64,000 bases of DNA from the NCBI GenBank assembly GCA_904419005.1, contig CAJFQI010000002.1, forward strand, positions 17,593 to 81,592, read 5' to 3'. The stretch comes from Candidatus Avimonas faecium (GTDB lineage: Bacteria > Bacillota > Clostridia > Oscillospirales > Acutalibacteraceae). The notes beneath the pieces were generated by a model. The model ran no database searches, was not told where the DNA came from, and saw only the letters and a list, made by a program, of their open reading frames with translations. Position 1 is the stretch's first letter. The number at the start of each line of letters is the position of its first letter. Shown here piece by piece: positions 43,733 through 52,520 of this stretch. Position numbers and translations under genes: made by a program.

Positions 43733-45142
43733 TTAACCGGCGGCCGGCGCGGCCGGCGGTTCCGCCTGTTCCGGGTGGTAGTGCTCCGCAAGCGTCTGGT
43801 CGTCAATACGGTCAAGCTCTTCCCTGGGCAGGGTGGACAGCAGCTTCCATCCGAGATCCAAGGTCTGGTCAATGGAGCGGCTCTCGTTGACCCCTTGGTT
43901 GATGAACTGTTGGTCAAACATCTGCCCGAACTGCAGCAGCTTTTTATCGTTGGGCGACAATTCCTCCTCGCCGATAACCGAAGCGAGGGAGCGCGCGTCC
44001 TGCACACGGGCACAGCAGGCGAACAGCTGGTTGGATACTGCGGCGTGGTCGGCGCGGGTAAAGCCCTCGCCAATGCCGTCCTTCATTAGGCGGGACAGGG
44101 AGAGGAGGGCCGATACCGGCGGGTAAATGCCGCTGGTATCCAGCGAGCGGTCGAGCACGATCTGGCCTTCGGTGATATAGCCGGTCAGGTCGGGCACCGG
44201 GTGGGTGATGTCGTCGTTCGGCATGGTCAAAATCGGGATCTGGGTCACGGAGCCCTTGCTCCCCTTGATCATCCCGGCCCGTTCGTACAGGGAGGCCAGG
44301 TCGGAATACAGGTAGCCGGGATACCCTTTCCGCCCGGGGATTTCCCCCTTGGAGGAGGAGAATTCGCGCAGCGCCTCGGCGTAGGAGGTCATATCGGTCA
44401 TGATGACCAGGATATGCATCCCCCGGTCAAATGCGAGGTATTCCGCCGCGGTCAGCGCGCAGCGGGGGGTCAGGATCCGTTCGACGATCGGGTCGTTGGA
44501 CAGGTTTAGGAACATGGCCACCCGGCTGAGCACGCCGCTTTCCTCAAAAACACGGCGGAAATAATCGGCTACGTCATTGGTCACGCCCATAGCGGCGAAG
44601 ACGATGGCAAAATCCCCGCCTTCCTGGTCGGAAATCTTGGCCTGCCGGACGATCTGGGCCGCCAGCTCGTTATGCTTCATGCCGGAGCCGGAAAAGATCG
44701 GCAGCTTCTGGCCGCGGATCAGGGTCATCAGGCAGTCAATTGAGGAGATGCCGGTTTCAATGAAGTTGCGGGGATAGACGCGGGAAACCGGGTTGATGGC
44801 CGAGCCGTTGACATCCCGCCGCACTTCGGGGAAGATATCGCCCAGCCCGTCCGCCGGGCGGCCGACGCCGTTGAAGATCCGGCCGAGCAGCTCGGGGGAC
44901 AGCGGCATTTCAACCGGACGGCCGAGCAGGCGGGTGCGGGTATTGGATAGGGAGATGCCGTTGGTTCCCTCAAACACCTGGATTACCGCCCGTTCCCCCT
45001 CCAGCTGTACGACACGCCCGTAACGGGTGGTGCCATCGTCCAACTCTATCGTGACGGTTTCCTCAAACGAAGCGTCTTTTACGCCGTCGATCACGACCAG
45101 GGAGCCGTTGATTTCCTTCACGCCTCTGTATTCAATAATCAT
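43733..45142 (-). CDS. ntpB: V-type ATP synthase subunit B
   Basis: 469 aa, the non-catalytic nucleotide-fold subunit of the A3B3 head. [28 protein letters not shown] is the N-terminal barrel, and the core contains [32 protein letters not shown] (the degenerate P-loop) and [32 protein letters not shown]. It completes the catalytic site with an arginine at the A-B interface. It lies 68 bases after subunit A. Confidence 0.97.
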   Translation of the reverse strand: MIIEYRGVKEINGSLVVIDGVKDASFEETVTIELDDGTTRYGRVVQLEGERAVIQVFEGTNGISLSNTRTRLLGRPVEMPLSPELLGRIFNGVGRPADGLGDIFPEVRRDVNGSAINPVSRVYPRNFIETGISSIDCLMTLIRGQKLPIFSGSGMKHNELAAQIVRQAKISDQEGGDFAIVFAAMGVTNDVADYFRRVFEESGVLSRVAMFLNLSNDPIVERILTPRCALTAAEYLAFDRGMHILVIMTDMTSYAEALREFSSSKGEIPGRKGYPGYLYSDLASLYERAGMIKGSKGSVTQIPILTMPNDDITHPVPDLTGYITEGQIVLDRSLDTSGIYPPVSALLSLSRLMKDGIGEGFTRADHAAVSNQLFACCARVQDARSLASVIGEEELSPNDKKLLQFGQMFDQQFINQGVNESRSIDQTLDLGWKLLSTLPREELDRIDDQTLAEHYHPEQAEPPAAPAAG

Positions 45143-45210
45143 TCGTCAGTCATCCCTTTCCCATGCCCGTGCTGCGGCCGGCTCCGCCCGCGGCGTTGCC
45201 GGCAGGGCTT

Positions 45211-46980
45211 CTATTGCCCCAGCTTCTGCATCGTTTCGTCGATTTTCTGCATATAGCCGTCCAGCAGCTCCAGCTGGTCGTTCGGTACGTCGTATTTCAT
45301 GCGGGAAACCTCGTCAAACAGACCGGTCGCAGTGAGCCGGGACAGCGGGATTGCCCGTGCAACCAGCGCCTGCGCGGCGTTGTACAGGTGCAGGATGACC
45401 CGCATCATCTTCAGCTGCTTTTCCATCGGGACGTAGGTGTCGTCCTGATGGTAGGCGTTCTGCTGCAAGAAGCCGTTCCGGATCACCCGCGCGATCTCAA
45501 TCACGAGCTTCTGGTCGTCCGGCAGCACGTCGGCGCCGATCAGCTTGACGATCTCCATCAGCTTATTTTCTTCCTGCAAAAGCTGGGCAATCTGCGCACG
45601 GCAGGCGATGAAATCCTCCCCCACATTTTTTTCATACCAGGCCGCCAGGTCGCCCAGATATTCGCTGTAGCTGGTCGTCCAGTTGATGGCGGGATAGTGG
45701 CGGGCGTAGGCCAGGGATTTGTCCAGCGCCCAGAAGCAGCGGGTAAAGCGCTTGGTGTTCTGGGTGACCGGCTCCGAAAAGTCGTTGCCCTGGGGGGAGA
45801 CCGCGCCGATGATGGTGACGCTGCCCTCCGCCCCGCCCAGGGAACGGATCAGCCCGGCCCGTTCGTAAAACTGGGATAGGCGGGAGGGGAGATAGGCCGG
45901 GAAGCCTTCCTCCGCGGGCATTTCCTCCAAACGGCCGGAAATTTCACGGAGCGCCTCCGCCCAGCGGGAGGTGGAATCGGCCATGATCGCGACGTGGTAG
46001 CCCATATCGCGGTAATACTCTGCCAGGGTGATGCCGGTATAAATGGACGCTTCGCGGGCGGCCACCGGCATATTTGAGGTGTTGGCGATCAGCGTGGTGC
46101 GGTCGGTCATCGGCCGGCCGGATTTCGGGTCAACCAAGCCGGTAAATTCTTCAAGCACCTGGGACATCTCGTTTCCGCGTTCGCCGCAGCCGATGTATAC
46201 GATGATGTCGGCATCGCACCACTTGGCCAGCTGATGCTGGGTCATGGTTTTGCCGGTGCCGAACCCGCCGGGGATCGCGGCGGTGCCGCCCTTGGCGACC
46301 GGGAACAGCGAGTCAATCACCCGTTGGCCGGTAATCAAAGGCGCATTGGCGTACAGCCGCTCGGCGACCGGGCGGGGGGTGCGGATCGGCCATTTCTGGC
46401 ATAGGGAGAGCGGATGGAGCTCCCCACTGTCGTCCTTGAGGGTAACGACCGTATCGTTAACCCGGTATTTCCCGTCGGGGGACGCCGTCTCCACTATGCC
46501 GGACAGGGAGGGAGGGACCATGCAGCGGTGCTCAATGATCGGGGTTTCGGGGCAGGTGGCGTAGATGGCGCCCGGCTCCAGCCGGTCCCCCGGCTTTACC
46601 GTGATATGCACATCCCATTCCCGCTCTTCATCCAAGGCCGAGACGCTGACGCCGCGGCGGATAAAGTCGCCCGACTGCTCTTCAATCGCTTTGAGCGGGC
46701 GTTCAATCCCGTCAAAGATATTGTCCAGGATCCCCGGGCCCAGCGTGGCGCACAGCGGGCCTCCCGAGCCGACCACCGGTTCCCCCTGGCGCAGGCCGGT
46801 CGTATTTTCATAGACCTGGATGGTGGTCTTTTGGTCGTTGATGCCGATGACCTCGCCGACCAGCCGGTCGTTGCCCACCTGCACCATTTCCATCATGGAG
46901 AAGCCGGTGTCGCCCAGCAGGGTGATGACCGGGCCGTTGATCCCGTATATCCGGTTTTCCTGTTGCTCTTTTTCGCGCAT
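45211..46980 (-). CDS. ntpA: V-type ATP synthase catalytic subunit A
   Basis: 589 aa, the catalytic subunit. N-terminal IYGINGPVITLLGDTGFSMMEMVQVG is the barrel, and the long non-homologous insert follows (GDFIRRGVSVSALDEEREWDVHI). Walker A is GGFGTGKTMTQHQLA (about residues 235-242), GCGERGNEMSQVLEEF supplies the catalytic glutamate, and MADSTSRWAEALREISGRLEEMPAEEGFPAYL is the conserved core. It makes or hydrolyses ATP depending on the ion gradient. Confidence 0.97.
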   Translation of the reverse strand: MREKEQQENRIYGINGPVITLLGDTGFSMMEMVQVGNDRLVGEVIGINDQKTTIQVYENTTGLRQGEPVVGSGGPLCATLGPGILDNIFDGIERPLKAIEEQSGDFIRRGVSVSALDEEREWDVHITVKPGDRLEPGAIYATCPETPIIEHRCMVPPSLSGIVETASPDGKYRVNDTVVTLKDDSGELHPLSLCQKWPIRTPRPVAERLYANAPLITGQRVIDSLFPVAKGGTAAIPGGFGTGKTMTQHQLAKWCDADIIVYIGCGERGNEMSQVLEEFTGLVDPKSGRPMTDRTTLIANTSNMPVAAREASIYTGITLAEYYRDMGYHVAIMADSTSRWAEALREISGRLEEMPAEEGFPAYLPSRLSQFYERAGLIRSLGGAEGSVTIIGAVSPQGNDFSEPVTQNTKRFTRCFWALDKSLAYARHYPAINWTTSYSEYLGDLAAWYEKNVGEDFIACRAQIAQLLQEENKLMEIVKLIGADVLPDDQKLVIEIARVIRNGFLQQNAYHQDDTYVPMEKQLKMMRVILHLYNAAQALVARAIPLSRLTATGLFDEVSRMKYDVPNDQLELLDGYMQKIDETMQKLGQ

Positions 46981-47020
46981 ATACCTTCACTCCGTTCCTG
47001 TTTAGCGAGCCCGCCGGGAA

Positions 47021-47617
47021 TCAGCCGACGGTCAGACCCGACGTGCGGACGAATTCCTCCCGCTGAAGGATCAGCCGGCTGTCCAGCGTGTTGTCCGCGA
47101 TCAGTCCGCTTTCCGCATTTTCCCCGCGCACGCCGCCCAAGCGGATATCCTCCGACGTTTCAATCCGGCTTGACGGGGGGCATAAAGCGGAAAGCGCCGG
47201 GATCTTCGCCTCGTCCCGTTTGGAAATAGAGTAAACGGTGCCTTCCGCCGGCAGTGCGGCGGCCGCCTCGCGCAGCAGGCCGGCCAGCAGCGTATCGTAT
47301 GCGGGGGTTTGGGTAAAGGCCAGGATCTGCTCTTCGGCGCGGGAAAAGACCTCGTCCATAATCTGCTGGCGTCGGGCAAGGAGTTCCTTCCGGGCTGCCA
47401 GGTCCCGCCGGGAAATCTCCCGGATCCCTTCGCCGCGGATGCTGGTGTTCTCCTTCTGGATCATTCGATAGGCGTCGTCCAGAACCTCCTGTTCCACTTT
47501 GGACAGCCGCTGCGACTTGAAGTCCTCGGTTTCCTGATGGATCCGGTCGCGCTGCTCTTCCGCATAGGCGGTGATGGCCTGCACAAATTTACTGATTTTT
47601 TCTTCGCTGTTTGCCAT
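47021..47617 (-). CDS. ntpE: V-type ATP synthase subunit E
   Basis: 198 aa from ATG 47617, eight bases after GGAG; the track start at 47641 has no site. A long N-terminal helix (EEKISKFVQAITAYAEEQRDRIHQETEDFK, RDLAARKELLARRQQIMDEVFSRAE) forms the peripheral stalk with subunit G/H, and the C-terminal globular part (RLGGVRGENAESGLIADNTLDSRL) binds the A3B3 head. It stands 40 bases before subunit A. Confidence 0.93.
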   Translation of the reverse strand: MANSEEKISKFVQAITAYAEEQRDRIHQETEDFKSQRLSKVEQEVLDDAYRMIQKENTSIRGEGIREISRRDLAARKELLARRQQIMDEVFSRAEEQILAFTQTPAYDTLLAGLLREAAAALPAEGTVYSISKRDEAKIPALSALCPPSSRIETSEDIRLGGVRGENAESGLIADNTLDSRLILQREEFVRTSGLTVG

Positions 47618-47713
47618 AACGGTCGCTCCGCCTTCCCGCAAGAATTTTGGTTAAGAAAATGGGGGTATGCCGCCGCGATAGGGCCGGCGCTTTTGCTGCG
47701 ATTGCCGCAACCC

Positions 47714-47888
47714 TTCCGAAAAGGAAAAGGCCCGCTCCTGCCGGTGCTTTTCCTTTTCGGAAACATTGTGCGCATTTTGCCGCCTCCCGGCTTTCCTGCC
47801 GCGCCGTCCGGCAGAGAGCAGAGAGCCCCGTCGTCCAGCGCAGCGGCCGGGCCGCCCTCCGCCGGGAACATCCGGTTCCCGGCGGAGG
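47714..47888 (-). promoter_or_regulatory. Two perfect hairpins in the F-E gap of the ATPase operon
   Basis: In the 287-base gap, CCTCCGCCGGGAAC/GTTCCCGGCGGAGG (47856-47888, 14 bp, loop of 5) follows subunit F, and TTCCGAAAAGGAAAAG/CTTTTCCTTTTCGGAA (47714-47762, 16 bp, loop of 17) precedes subunit E. Neither has a U-tract. They may protect or divide the transcript and so set stalk-to-head ratios. No gene was seen in this gap. Confidence 0.6.
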
Positions 47889-47904
47889 ACAGGGGCCTAT
47901 GCCG

Positions 47905-48213
47905 TCATATTTTAATGCCGATGGCGTCCCGCACATACCGCGTGATGGAATCCTTGGCCCGGCCGTTCCCATGGCGGTCGGGGATCTCGACGATCAGCGG
48001 CCTTGCCCGGTTTAGCTTCAGCTCGTCCACCAGGTCGGGGCACAGCTTGACGAGATGCTCGGTCATCAGGATGACGGCGACATCCGGCATCTGCATGGCG
48101 TCGGAAAGAGCCTGGGTCACCTCGTCCTGCTCGTGTACCACGACGCCGTCAATCCCGGCCAGCCGCAGGCCGACCTGGGTATCCACGTTGTCGCTGATGA
48201 CATAGAAGCGCAT
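47905..48213 (-). CDS. ntpG: V-type ATP synthase subunit F
   Basis: 102 aa, the small rotor protein that binds subunit D. It has the Rossmann-like pattern MRFYVISDNVDTQVGLRLAGIDGVVV, then DVAVILMTEHLVKLCPDLV and PLIVEIPDRHG, as expected for the family. It lies 19 bases after subunit K. In Enterococcus nomenclature this is NtpG. Confidence 0.93.
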   Translation of the reverse strand: MRFYVISDNVDTQVGLRLAGIDGVVVHEQDEVTQALSDAMQMPDVAVILMTEHLVKLCPDLVDELKLNRARPLIVEIPDRHGNGRAKDSITRYVRDAIGIKI

Positions 48214-48232
48214 GGCGAAAGCCCTCTTTCGA

Positions 48233-48679
48233 CTAAAGGATCAGGATCATGATCGCGATCAGCAGGCCGTAGAGGCCGAACCCTTCGCCCAGCGCCACGA
48301 AAATGATGGATTTACCAAACGACTTGGGATCCTCCGCCGTTGCGCCGATGGCCGCCGGGGCGCCCGCCGCTACCGCGATGCCGCCGCCGATGCCGGCCAG
48401 GCCGACCGCAAGCGCCGCGCCGATGTACGCAAAGCCTTTCGAGCTGTCCGCCGTCTCCGCCTGTTCGGACTGGGTGGTTTCCGGCGCTGCCGTGTCCGCG
48501 TCTCCGGCTGCGGCCGCCCCCATCGGGAGCAGGCAGGTCAGGATCATGATCGCGACGACCGACAGGAAGTGAACCGCGAGCGCCTTCTTGGCCGGGGTGC
48601 CCCGCTTGACCAGCACGATCGACAGCACGACCGAGAAGACCAGCAGCGCCACAGGGATCAGAAGATACAGAAGATTCAT
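48233..48679 (-). CDS. ntpK: V-type ATP synthase subunit K (membrane rotor)
   Basis: 148 aa. A first hydrophobic helix (LLYLLIPVALLVFSVVLSIVL) and a second (ALAVHFLSVVAIMILTCLLP) with a Thr/Glu-rich linker precede a standard two-helix c-type hairpin (AYIGAALAVGLAGIGGGIAVAAGAPAAIG and SIIFVALGEGFGLYGLLIAIMIL). The essential carboxylate is E132 in ALGEGFGLYG. Many clostridial relatives read ALGES or ALPET here; the Gly after Glu and the lack of Gln in the partner helix leave the ion (H+ or Na+) open. Confidence 0.93.
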   Translation of the reverse strand: MNLLYLLIPVALLVFSVVLSIVLVKRGTPAKKALAVHFLSVVAIMILTCLLPMGAAAAGDADTAAPETTQSEQAETADSSKGFAYIGAALAVGLAGIGGGIAVAAGAPAAIGATAEDPKSFGKSIIFVALGEGFGLYGLLIAIMILIL

Positions 48680-48796
48680 AATGCTTACCTCCTAATTTTC
48701 AACCGGCCGCCGCGATGGAGGGCCGGGGGATGACAGATGCGGGCGGATAGGTACAAGGCCCCGCCCAACGGGTTGGCCAGCCGCCGGAAGCCGGCG

Positions 48797-50776
48797 TCAT
48801 TTTGCCTCGGTAAATACCTTTTCGCCGGACTTGGGATCCAGCGGCTTGAAGGGCCGGCCGTCGCCGTTGTAATACCGGCTGAACATCTCGTAAAACTCCA
48901 GACGCAGGACCTGGATGGCTACCAGCAGCGCCTCCATGCACATCACCAGCACGTTGCCGAAGATAACGATGGCGACATAGCCGACGCCGCCGGCCAGTTC
49001 CGCCAGGGTAAAGACCGCCATCATCATGCCGGCGTGGATCAGGACGAACGCCCCGACCCGCAGGAAGGACATCGTGTTTGACAGGTAGGAGAGCATCAGC
49101 TCAAACATTTCAAAGAAGTTCTGGAGAATGAACTCGCCCCATTTTTCCGGCTTCCAATCCGGATCGTGCGCCATCAGCCGGCCCAGCGGCTCGCGCAGGA
49201 ACATTAGCACCAGCGGCAGCACGATCAGCACCAGCACATAGGGCAGGGTGACGATCTTCACATTCAGCAGGAGCTGCAGCCCAAAGCCGCATACCAGCGA
49301 GCCGTAAAACACCAGCCCGACAATGCCATTAGGGCCGAAAACGCCGCTCTCGTAATCCCGCCTGCGCAGGCTGGAATAGATATTGAGGCACATCGCCAGC
49401 ATAATCAGCGCTAAGCCGATCACGACGGAGGCCAGGATAATGTTCATCGCCCAGGTGGAGTTCATCACCTCAATCGGCTTTTCCTCCAGCCCGAACAGCG
49501 CGTGGTACAGCGGGTCGAGCGCGTGCTCAAAGCCGAACACCGAACCGTAAACCACCCCGAAGAGGGCGGAGCAGATGCCGCAGGGGACCAGGATCTTGCC
49601 GATCGCCATTTTTTTCAGCTTCCACATCAGCCAGCCCACGGCCGCGACCACAAGGCCCTGGCCCAGGTCGCCGAACATGATGCCGAACAGCAGGGTATAG
49701 GTGATGGCGACGAAGGCGGTGGGGTCGATTTCGGTATAGCGGGGCAGGCCGTACATGTCCACAAAAAACTCGAAGGGCTTGAAAACGCCGGCGTTGCACA
49801 GCTTTACCGGCGGCGCGTGATGGGCGTCGCTGTCCGCGCGCTCAATGGTATATTCAATGCCGTCTACCGCGTCCAGGGCCGTCCGGAACCGGCGCTCGTC
49901 CCGGCTGGGGACCCAGCCGGTCAAGATGAACTTGTCGTTATACCGCGCCGCATACCGCCGGGCGCTGAAATAATAGCTGAGCTGCTTAAGCAGGGAATAC
50001 ACCCGCAGGCACTTGTCCCGTTCTTCGGCCCAGGTGTCCGCAATCTGCTTGTCCAGCGAGGCAAGCTCCTGTTCAACCTGCTGCTTTTCCTTTTTCAGCC
50101 CAGCGACAATTTCATCCGGCCGGCCTGTGCCGGAGGGGAGCCGGAGCCGCTCAAAGTACAGGCTGGAAAAGATGCGGTCCACCTCCGGCGCCAGGTCGAT
50201 CGGGGCGAAGTAGACGCCCCAATAATAGCTCGCATCGCTTGCGCCGGGGAAAAACAGCACATACGGGTTTTCGTTGTATATCTTCAGCTTTTCAAAGCTG
50301 TCCCGCGGCAGGCGGCCAAACCGCACCTTGATGGTCTGGCAGGCAAGCACCGCGTCCAGGTCGATATCCAGCCCCATGAAGTGCTCCAGCTGCTCACAAT
50401 CCTTATTCAGGGATTCGCAGCGTACCGAGAGGAGGCCGCGCTGCCTTGTCAGGTCGGCCATCTGCTGGGAAAAGCGCTCGACATATTGGAACAGCGGCTC
50501 CTTTTCCGTATTGGGGGAGAGCTCCGCGTTCACGGCAGCAAGCGCCTCCTCCGCCGGCAGCTCTCCACAGGCGCGGGAAATGGCCGATTCGAGCCGGCCC
50601 AGGGGCTCGGTGTACGGGTTGTCTTCCTGCGGCGTGCTGAAATCCCGCGTGTCGGAAAAAAACGACAGTGCGTCGTCCGGCTGGGAGACGCCGGTTTTCC
50701 CGCAGGCAATCAGCACCGCATCAAGAAAATCCACATGGCCGATGATATTCACCAGCTTCATTTTCGCTACAGCCAA
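48797..50776 (-). CDS. ntpI: V-type ATP synthase subunit I (a-subunit)
   Basis: 659 aa, the stator ion channel. The N-terminal half (about 330 residues) is cytoplasmic and helical with coiled coil (IVAGLKKEKQQVEQELASLDKQIADTW); the C-terminal half has about eight membrane helices starting FVAITYTLLFGIMFGDLGQGLVVA. Conserved polar and charged residues in LSYLSNTMSFLRVGAFVLIHAGMMMAV include the arginine that faces the rotor carboxylate. The tail EFYEMFSRYYNGDGRPFKPL is typical. Confidence 0.95.
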   Translation of the reverse strand: MAVAKMKLVNIIGHVDFLDAVLIACGKTGVSQPDDALSFFSDTRDFSTPQEDNPYTEPLGRLESAISRACGELPAEEALAAVNAELSPNTEKEPLFQYVERFSQQMADLTRQRGLLSVRCESLNKDCEQLEHFMGLDIDLDAVLACQTIKVRFGRLPRDSFEKLKIYNENPYVLFFPGASDASYYWGVYFAPIDLAPEVDRIFSSLYFERLRLPSGTGRPDEIVAGLKKEKQQVEQELASLDKQIADTWAEERDKCLRVYSLLKQLSYYFSARRYAARYNDKFILTGWVPSRDERRFRTALDAVDGIEYTIERADSDAHHAPPVKLCNAGVFKPFEFFVDMYGLPRYTEIDPTAFVAITYTLLFGIMFGDLGQGLVVAAVGWLMWKLKKMAIGKILVPCGICSALFGVVYGSVFGFEHALDPLYHALFGLEEKPIEVMNSTWAMNIILASVVIGLALIMLAMCLNIYSSLRRRDYESGVFGPNGIVGLVFYGSLVCGFGLQLLLNVKIVTLPYVLVLIVLPLVLMFLREPLGRLMAHDPDWKPEKWGEFILQNFFEMFELMLSYLSNTMSFLRVGAFVLIHAGMMMAVFTLAELAGGVGYVAIVIFGNVLVMCMEALLVAIQVLRLEFYEMFSRYYNGDGRPFKPLDPKSGEKVFTEAK

Positions 50777-50795
50777 CGTGTATCACCTTCCTGTG

Positions 50796-51863
50796 TTAAT
50801 TCGCCAATACCAGCATAGGCCGGATCTGGTCCGGATCCAATCCGTAGCGGATTCCTTCAATGATATTGATGATGTCATCCACCTCAACGTCGGTCAGCAT
50901 GACATAGGAGAGCAGCACCACAAGGGGATGGATGGAGTAGTGGATATGCTTGCGTGCGTTGAAATAGGGGGCGCGGTGGTCAAGGTCATGGATGAACCTC
51001 TGCTGCTCCGGCGGGATCCGCCGTCCCAGCGTGGTAGAGCGGAAAATATCGAGCACCGCGTCGGCGTTGGGGGCTTCAATCATGCTGTCGATCACCTTCG
51101 GGGACAGACAGCGCCCGCCCGGCAGGAGGTTTTCCCGGATGAAGGCCGGCTTGGCCTGGAAAAAGCGCTTCAGGCGTAAGATGCGGGTGACGTTTTGCGC
51201 GTCTACCTGCGCGCCGAACAGGTTGGTGAGCTCCTCCCGCGTGCCGTGCGGCATCTTGGAAATGAGGGAGTACATCGTATTGGTCAGCTGCGTGTACAGC
51301 GCGTTTTCAATTTCCGTCAGCCGGATCCGCCCTTCCTCCTTTGGGGCGAGGGGCGCCAGCACGTCATGGTACTTGGTGTGGGCCAGCGCGTCAAGCAGCT
51401 CCGCAAAGGAGGTGCAATGGCTCATCTTCGGCAGGTCCAGGCGGGTATGGCTCGCAAAATACATCGGCATGGAAAAGAAAAATTCGCTGGCGTGCCCTGC
51501 GCTCATGTACCGCAGGCAGGCGATGATCTGCTCAATTTCAATCCGCTGGAGCAGGTAGAGGGACAGGTTCATGCCGATCATGATGTCGTAGCGGCCGAGG
51601 GCGGCGTAGTCGTTGAAGGCTTTCCGCCGGATCAGCATCTCCAGATGGCCGCGGTGGATGGTGGATTCGTTGATCTCCGCCAGCACCGAGGCATAGGCGG
51701 TGCTGTTCTTCAAATAGGCGGCGATTTCGCTTACGCTGTGGCAATGCAGCAGCTCGTTGAAGTCCTTGACCTTCAGGGAATTGCCGTACATGGCCCTCGC
51801 CTTGGCCAGGATGACGTTGGCCGAAAAAGGGGAGGTGAATTTCAAATTTTCCACGATATTCAC
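50796..51863 (-). CDS. ntpC: V-type ATP synthase subunit C
   Basis: 355 aa. An all-helical protein with NAVLAKARAM-like start (NVILAKARAMYGNSLKVKDFNELLHCHSVSEIAAYLKNS), the central YLLQRIEIEQIIACLRYMSAGH, and the end AYFNARKHIHYSIHPLVVLLSYVMLTDVEVDDIINIIEGIRYGLDPDQI. It is the d/C adaptor that joins the rotor ring to subunits D and F. It lies 19 bases upstream of subunit I. Confidence 0.93.
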   Translation of the reverse strand: MNIVENLKFTSPFSANVILAKARAMYGNSLKVKDFNELLHCHSVSEIAAYLKNSTAYASVLAEINESTIHRGHLEMLIRRKAFNDYAALGRYDIMIGMNLSLYLLQRIEIEQIIACLRYMSAGHASEFFFSMPMYFASHTRLDLPKMSHCTSFAELLDALAHTKYHDVLAPLAPKEEGRIRLTEIENALYTQLTNTMYSLISKMPHGTREELTNLFGAQVDAQNVTRILRLKRFFQAKPAFIRENLLPGGRCLSPKVIDSMIEAPNADAVLDIFRSTTLGRRIPPEQQRFIHDLDHRAPYFNARKHIHYSIHPLVVLLSYVMLTDVEVDDIINIIEGIRYGLDPDQIRPMLVLAN

Positions 51864-51977
51864 GCCTTTCCGGGACGGATTCGCCGGCTCGCTGCGAGGA
51901 AGCGCCGCCTTTGCTCAGAGGAAGTAACGGTCCGCGCTGTTTACCTATCGCGCGCAAGCGGGCTGGATGGGGCGGGA

Positions 51978-52295
51978 TTACGACTTGGACTCGGTGACCG
52001 CGCCGACGATCCGGCGGACCCATTCGTCCCCGTGCTCGGCGTAAAGGGCGTCCATCTGCGCCCTCTGTTCGTCGTAGCGCGCCTTGGCCTTGGCCCATTC
52101 CTGCTCCGCCATCTGCTGCTCCAGTTCCCGATTCACCTGGATACGGCGCCGTGCCTGGGCTAAATAGTCTTCCCGCAGCCGCGCGGCTTTTTCCTGGATC
52201 TCCTTTTCTGATTCCGCCTTTTCCTTTTCGGCGGCTTCGGTAATCGCCCGCGCCTTTTTGTCCATGTCAACAATGCGTTTGATCATGTCCTGCAT
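51978..52295 (-). CDS. V-type ATP synthase stalk subunit G/H
   Basis: 105 aa, nearly all charged coiled coil (MDKKARAITEAAEKEKAESEKEIQEKAARLREDYLAQARRR), with a small C-terminal part. As the first gene of the operon it fits the G/H peripheral-stalk partner of subunit E. Sequence alone is not diagnostic; the call rests on position and composition. It is preceded by a 5' leader with the hairpin 52333-52362. Confidence 0.8.
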   Translation of the reverse strand: MQDMIKRIVDMDKKARAITEAAEKEKAESEKEIQEKAARLREDYLAQARRRIQVNRELEQQMAEQEWAKAKARYDEQRAQMDALYAEHGDEWVRRIVGAVTESKS

Positions 52296-52332
52296 AGCAC
52301 AGCTCGCCTCCGTACGTTACAAAATTAGCAGG

Positions 52333-52362
52333 ACGGGGAGAACGGTTGGCCGTTCTCCCCGT
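52333..52362 (-). promoter_or_regulatory. Hairpin in the 5' leader of the ATPase operon
   Basis: ACGGGGAGAACGG/CCGTTCTCCCCGT, 13 bp with a 4-base loop, between the promoter and the first gene. It has no U-tract and would be transcribed with the operon. Confidence 0.55.
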
Positions 52363-52401
52363 AATCCGGTGTCCACACAAACGCCGGATCCTTTGCTGTA
52401 T

Positions 52402-52430
52402 AACATATATCTGGATATTTGATTTATCAA
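52402..52430 (-). promoter_or_regulatory. Candidate promoter of the ATPase operon
   Basis: Minus strand TTGATA (52425-52430), 17 bases, TATGTT (52402-52407), in an AT-rich stretch between the UPF0210 gene and the operon. Confidence 0.55.
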
Positions 52431-52520
52431 GGATTCTTGACGCAACAAGTATATACCCATCTCCGGGGATTTACAATGTAAAAATTGTAGAAATACCCCA
52501 GATGTGTTTTTACAGTTTTG

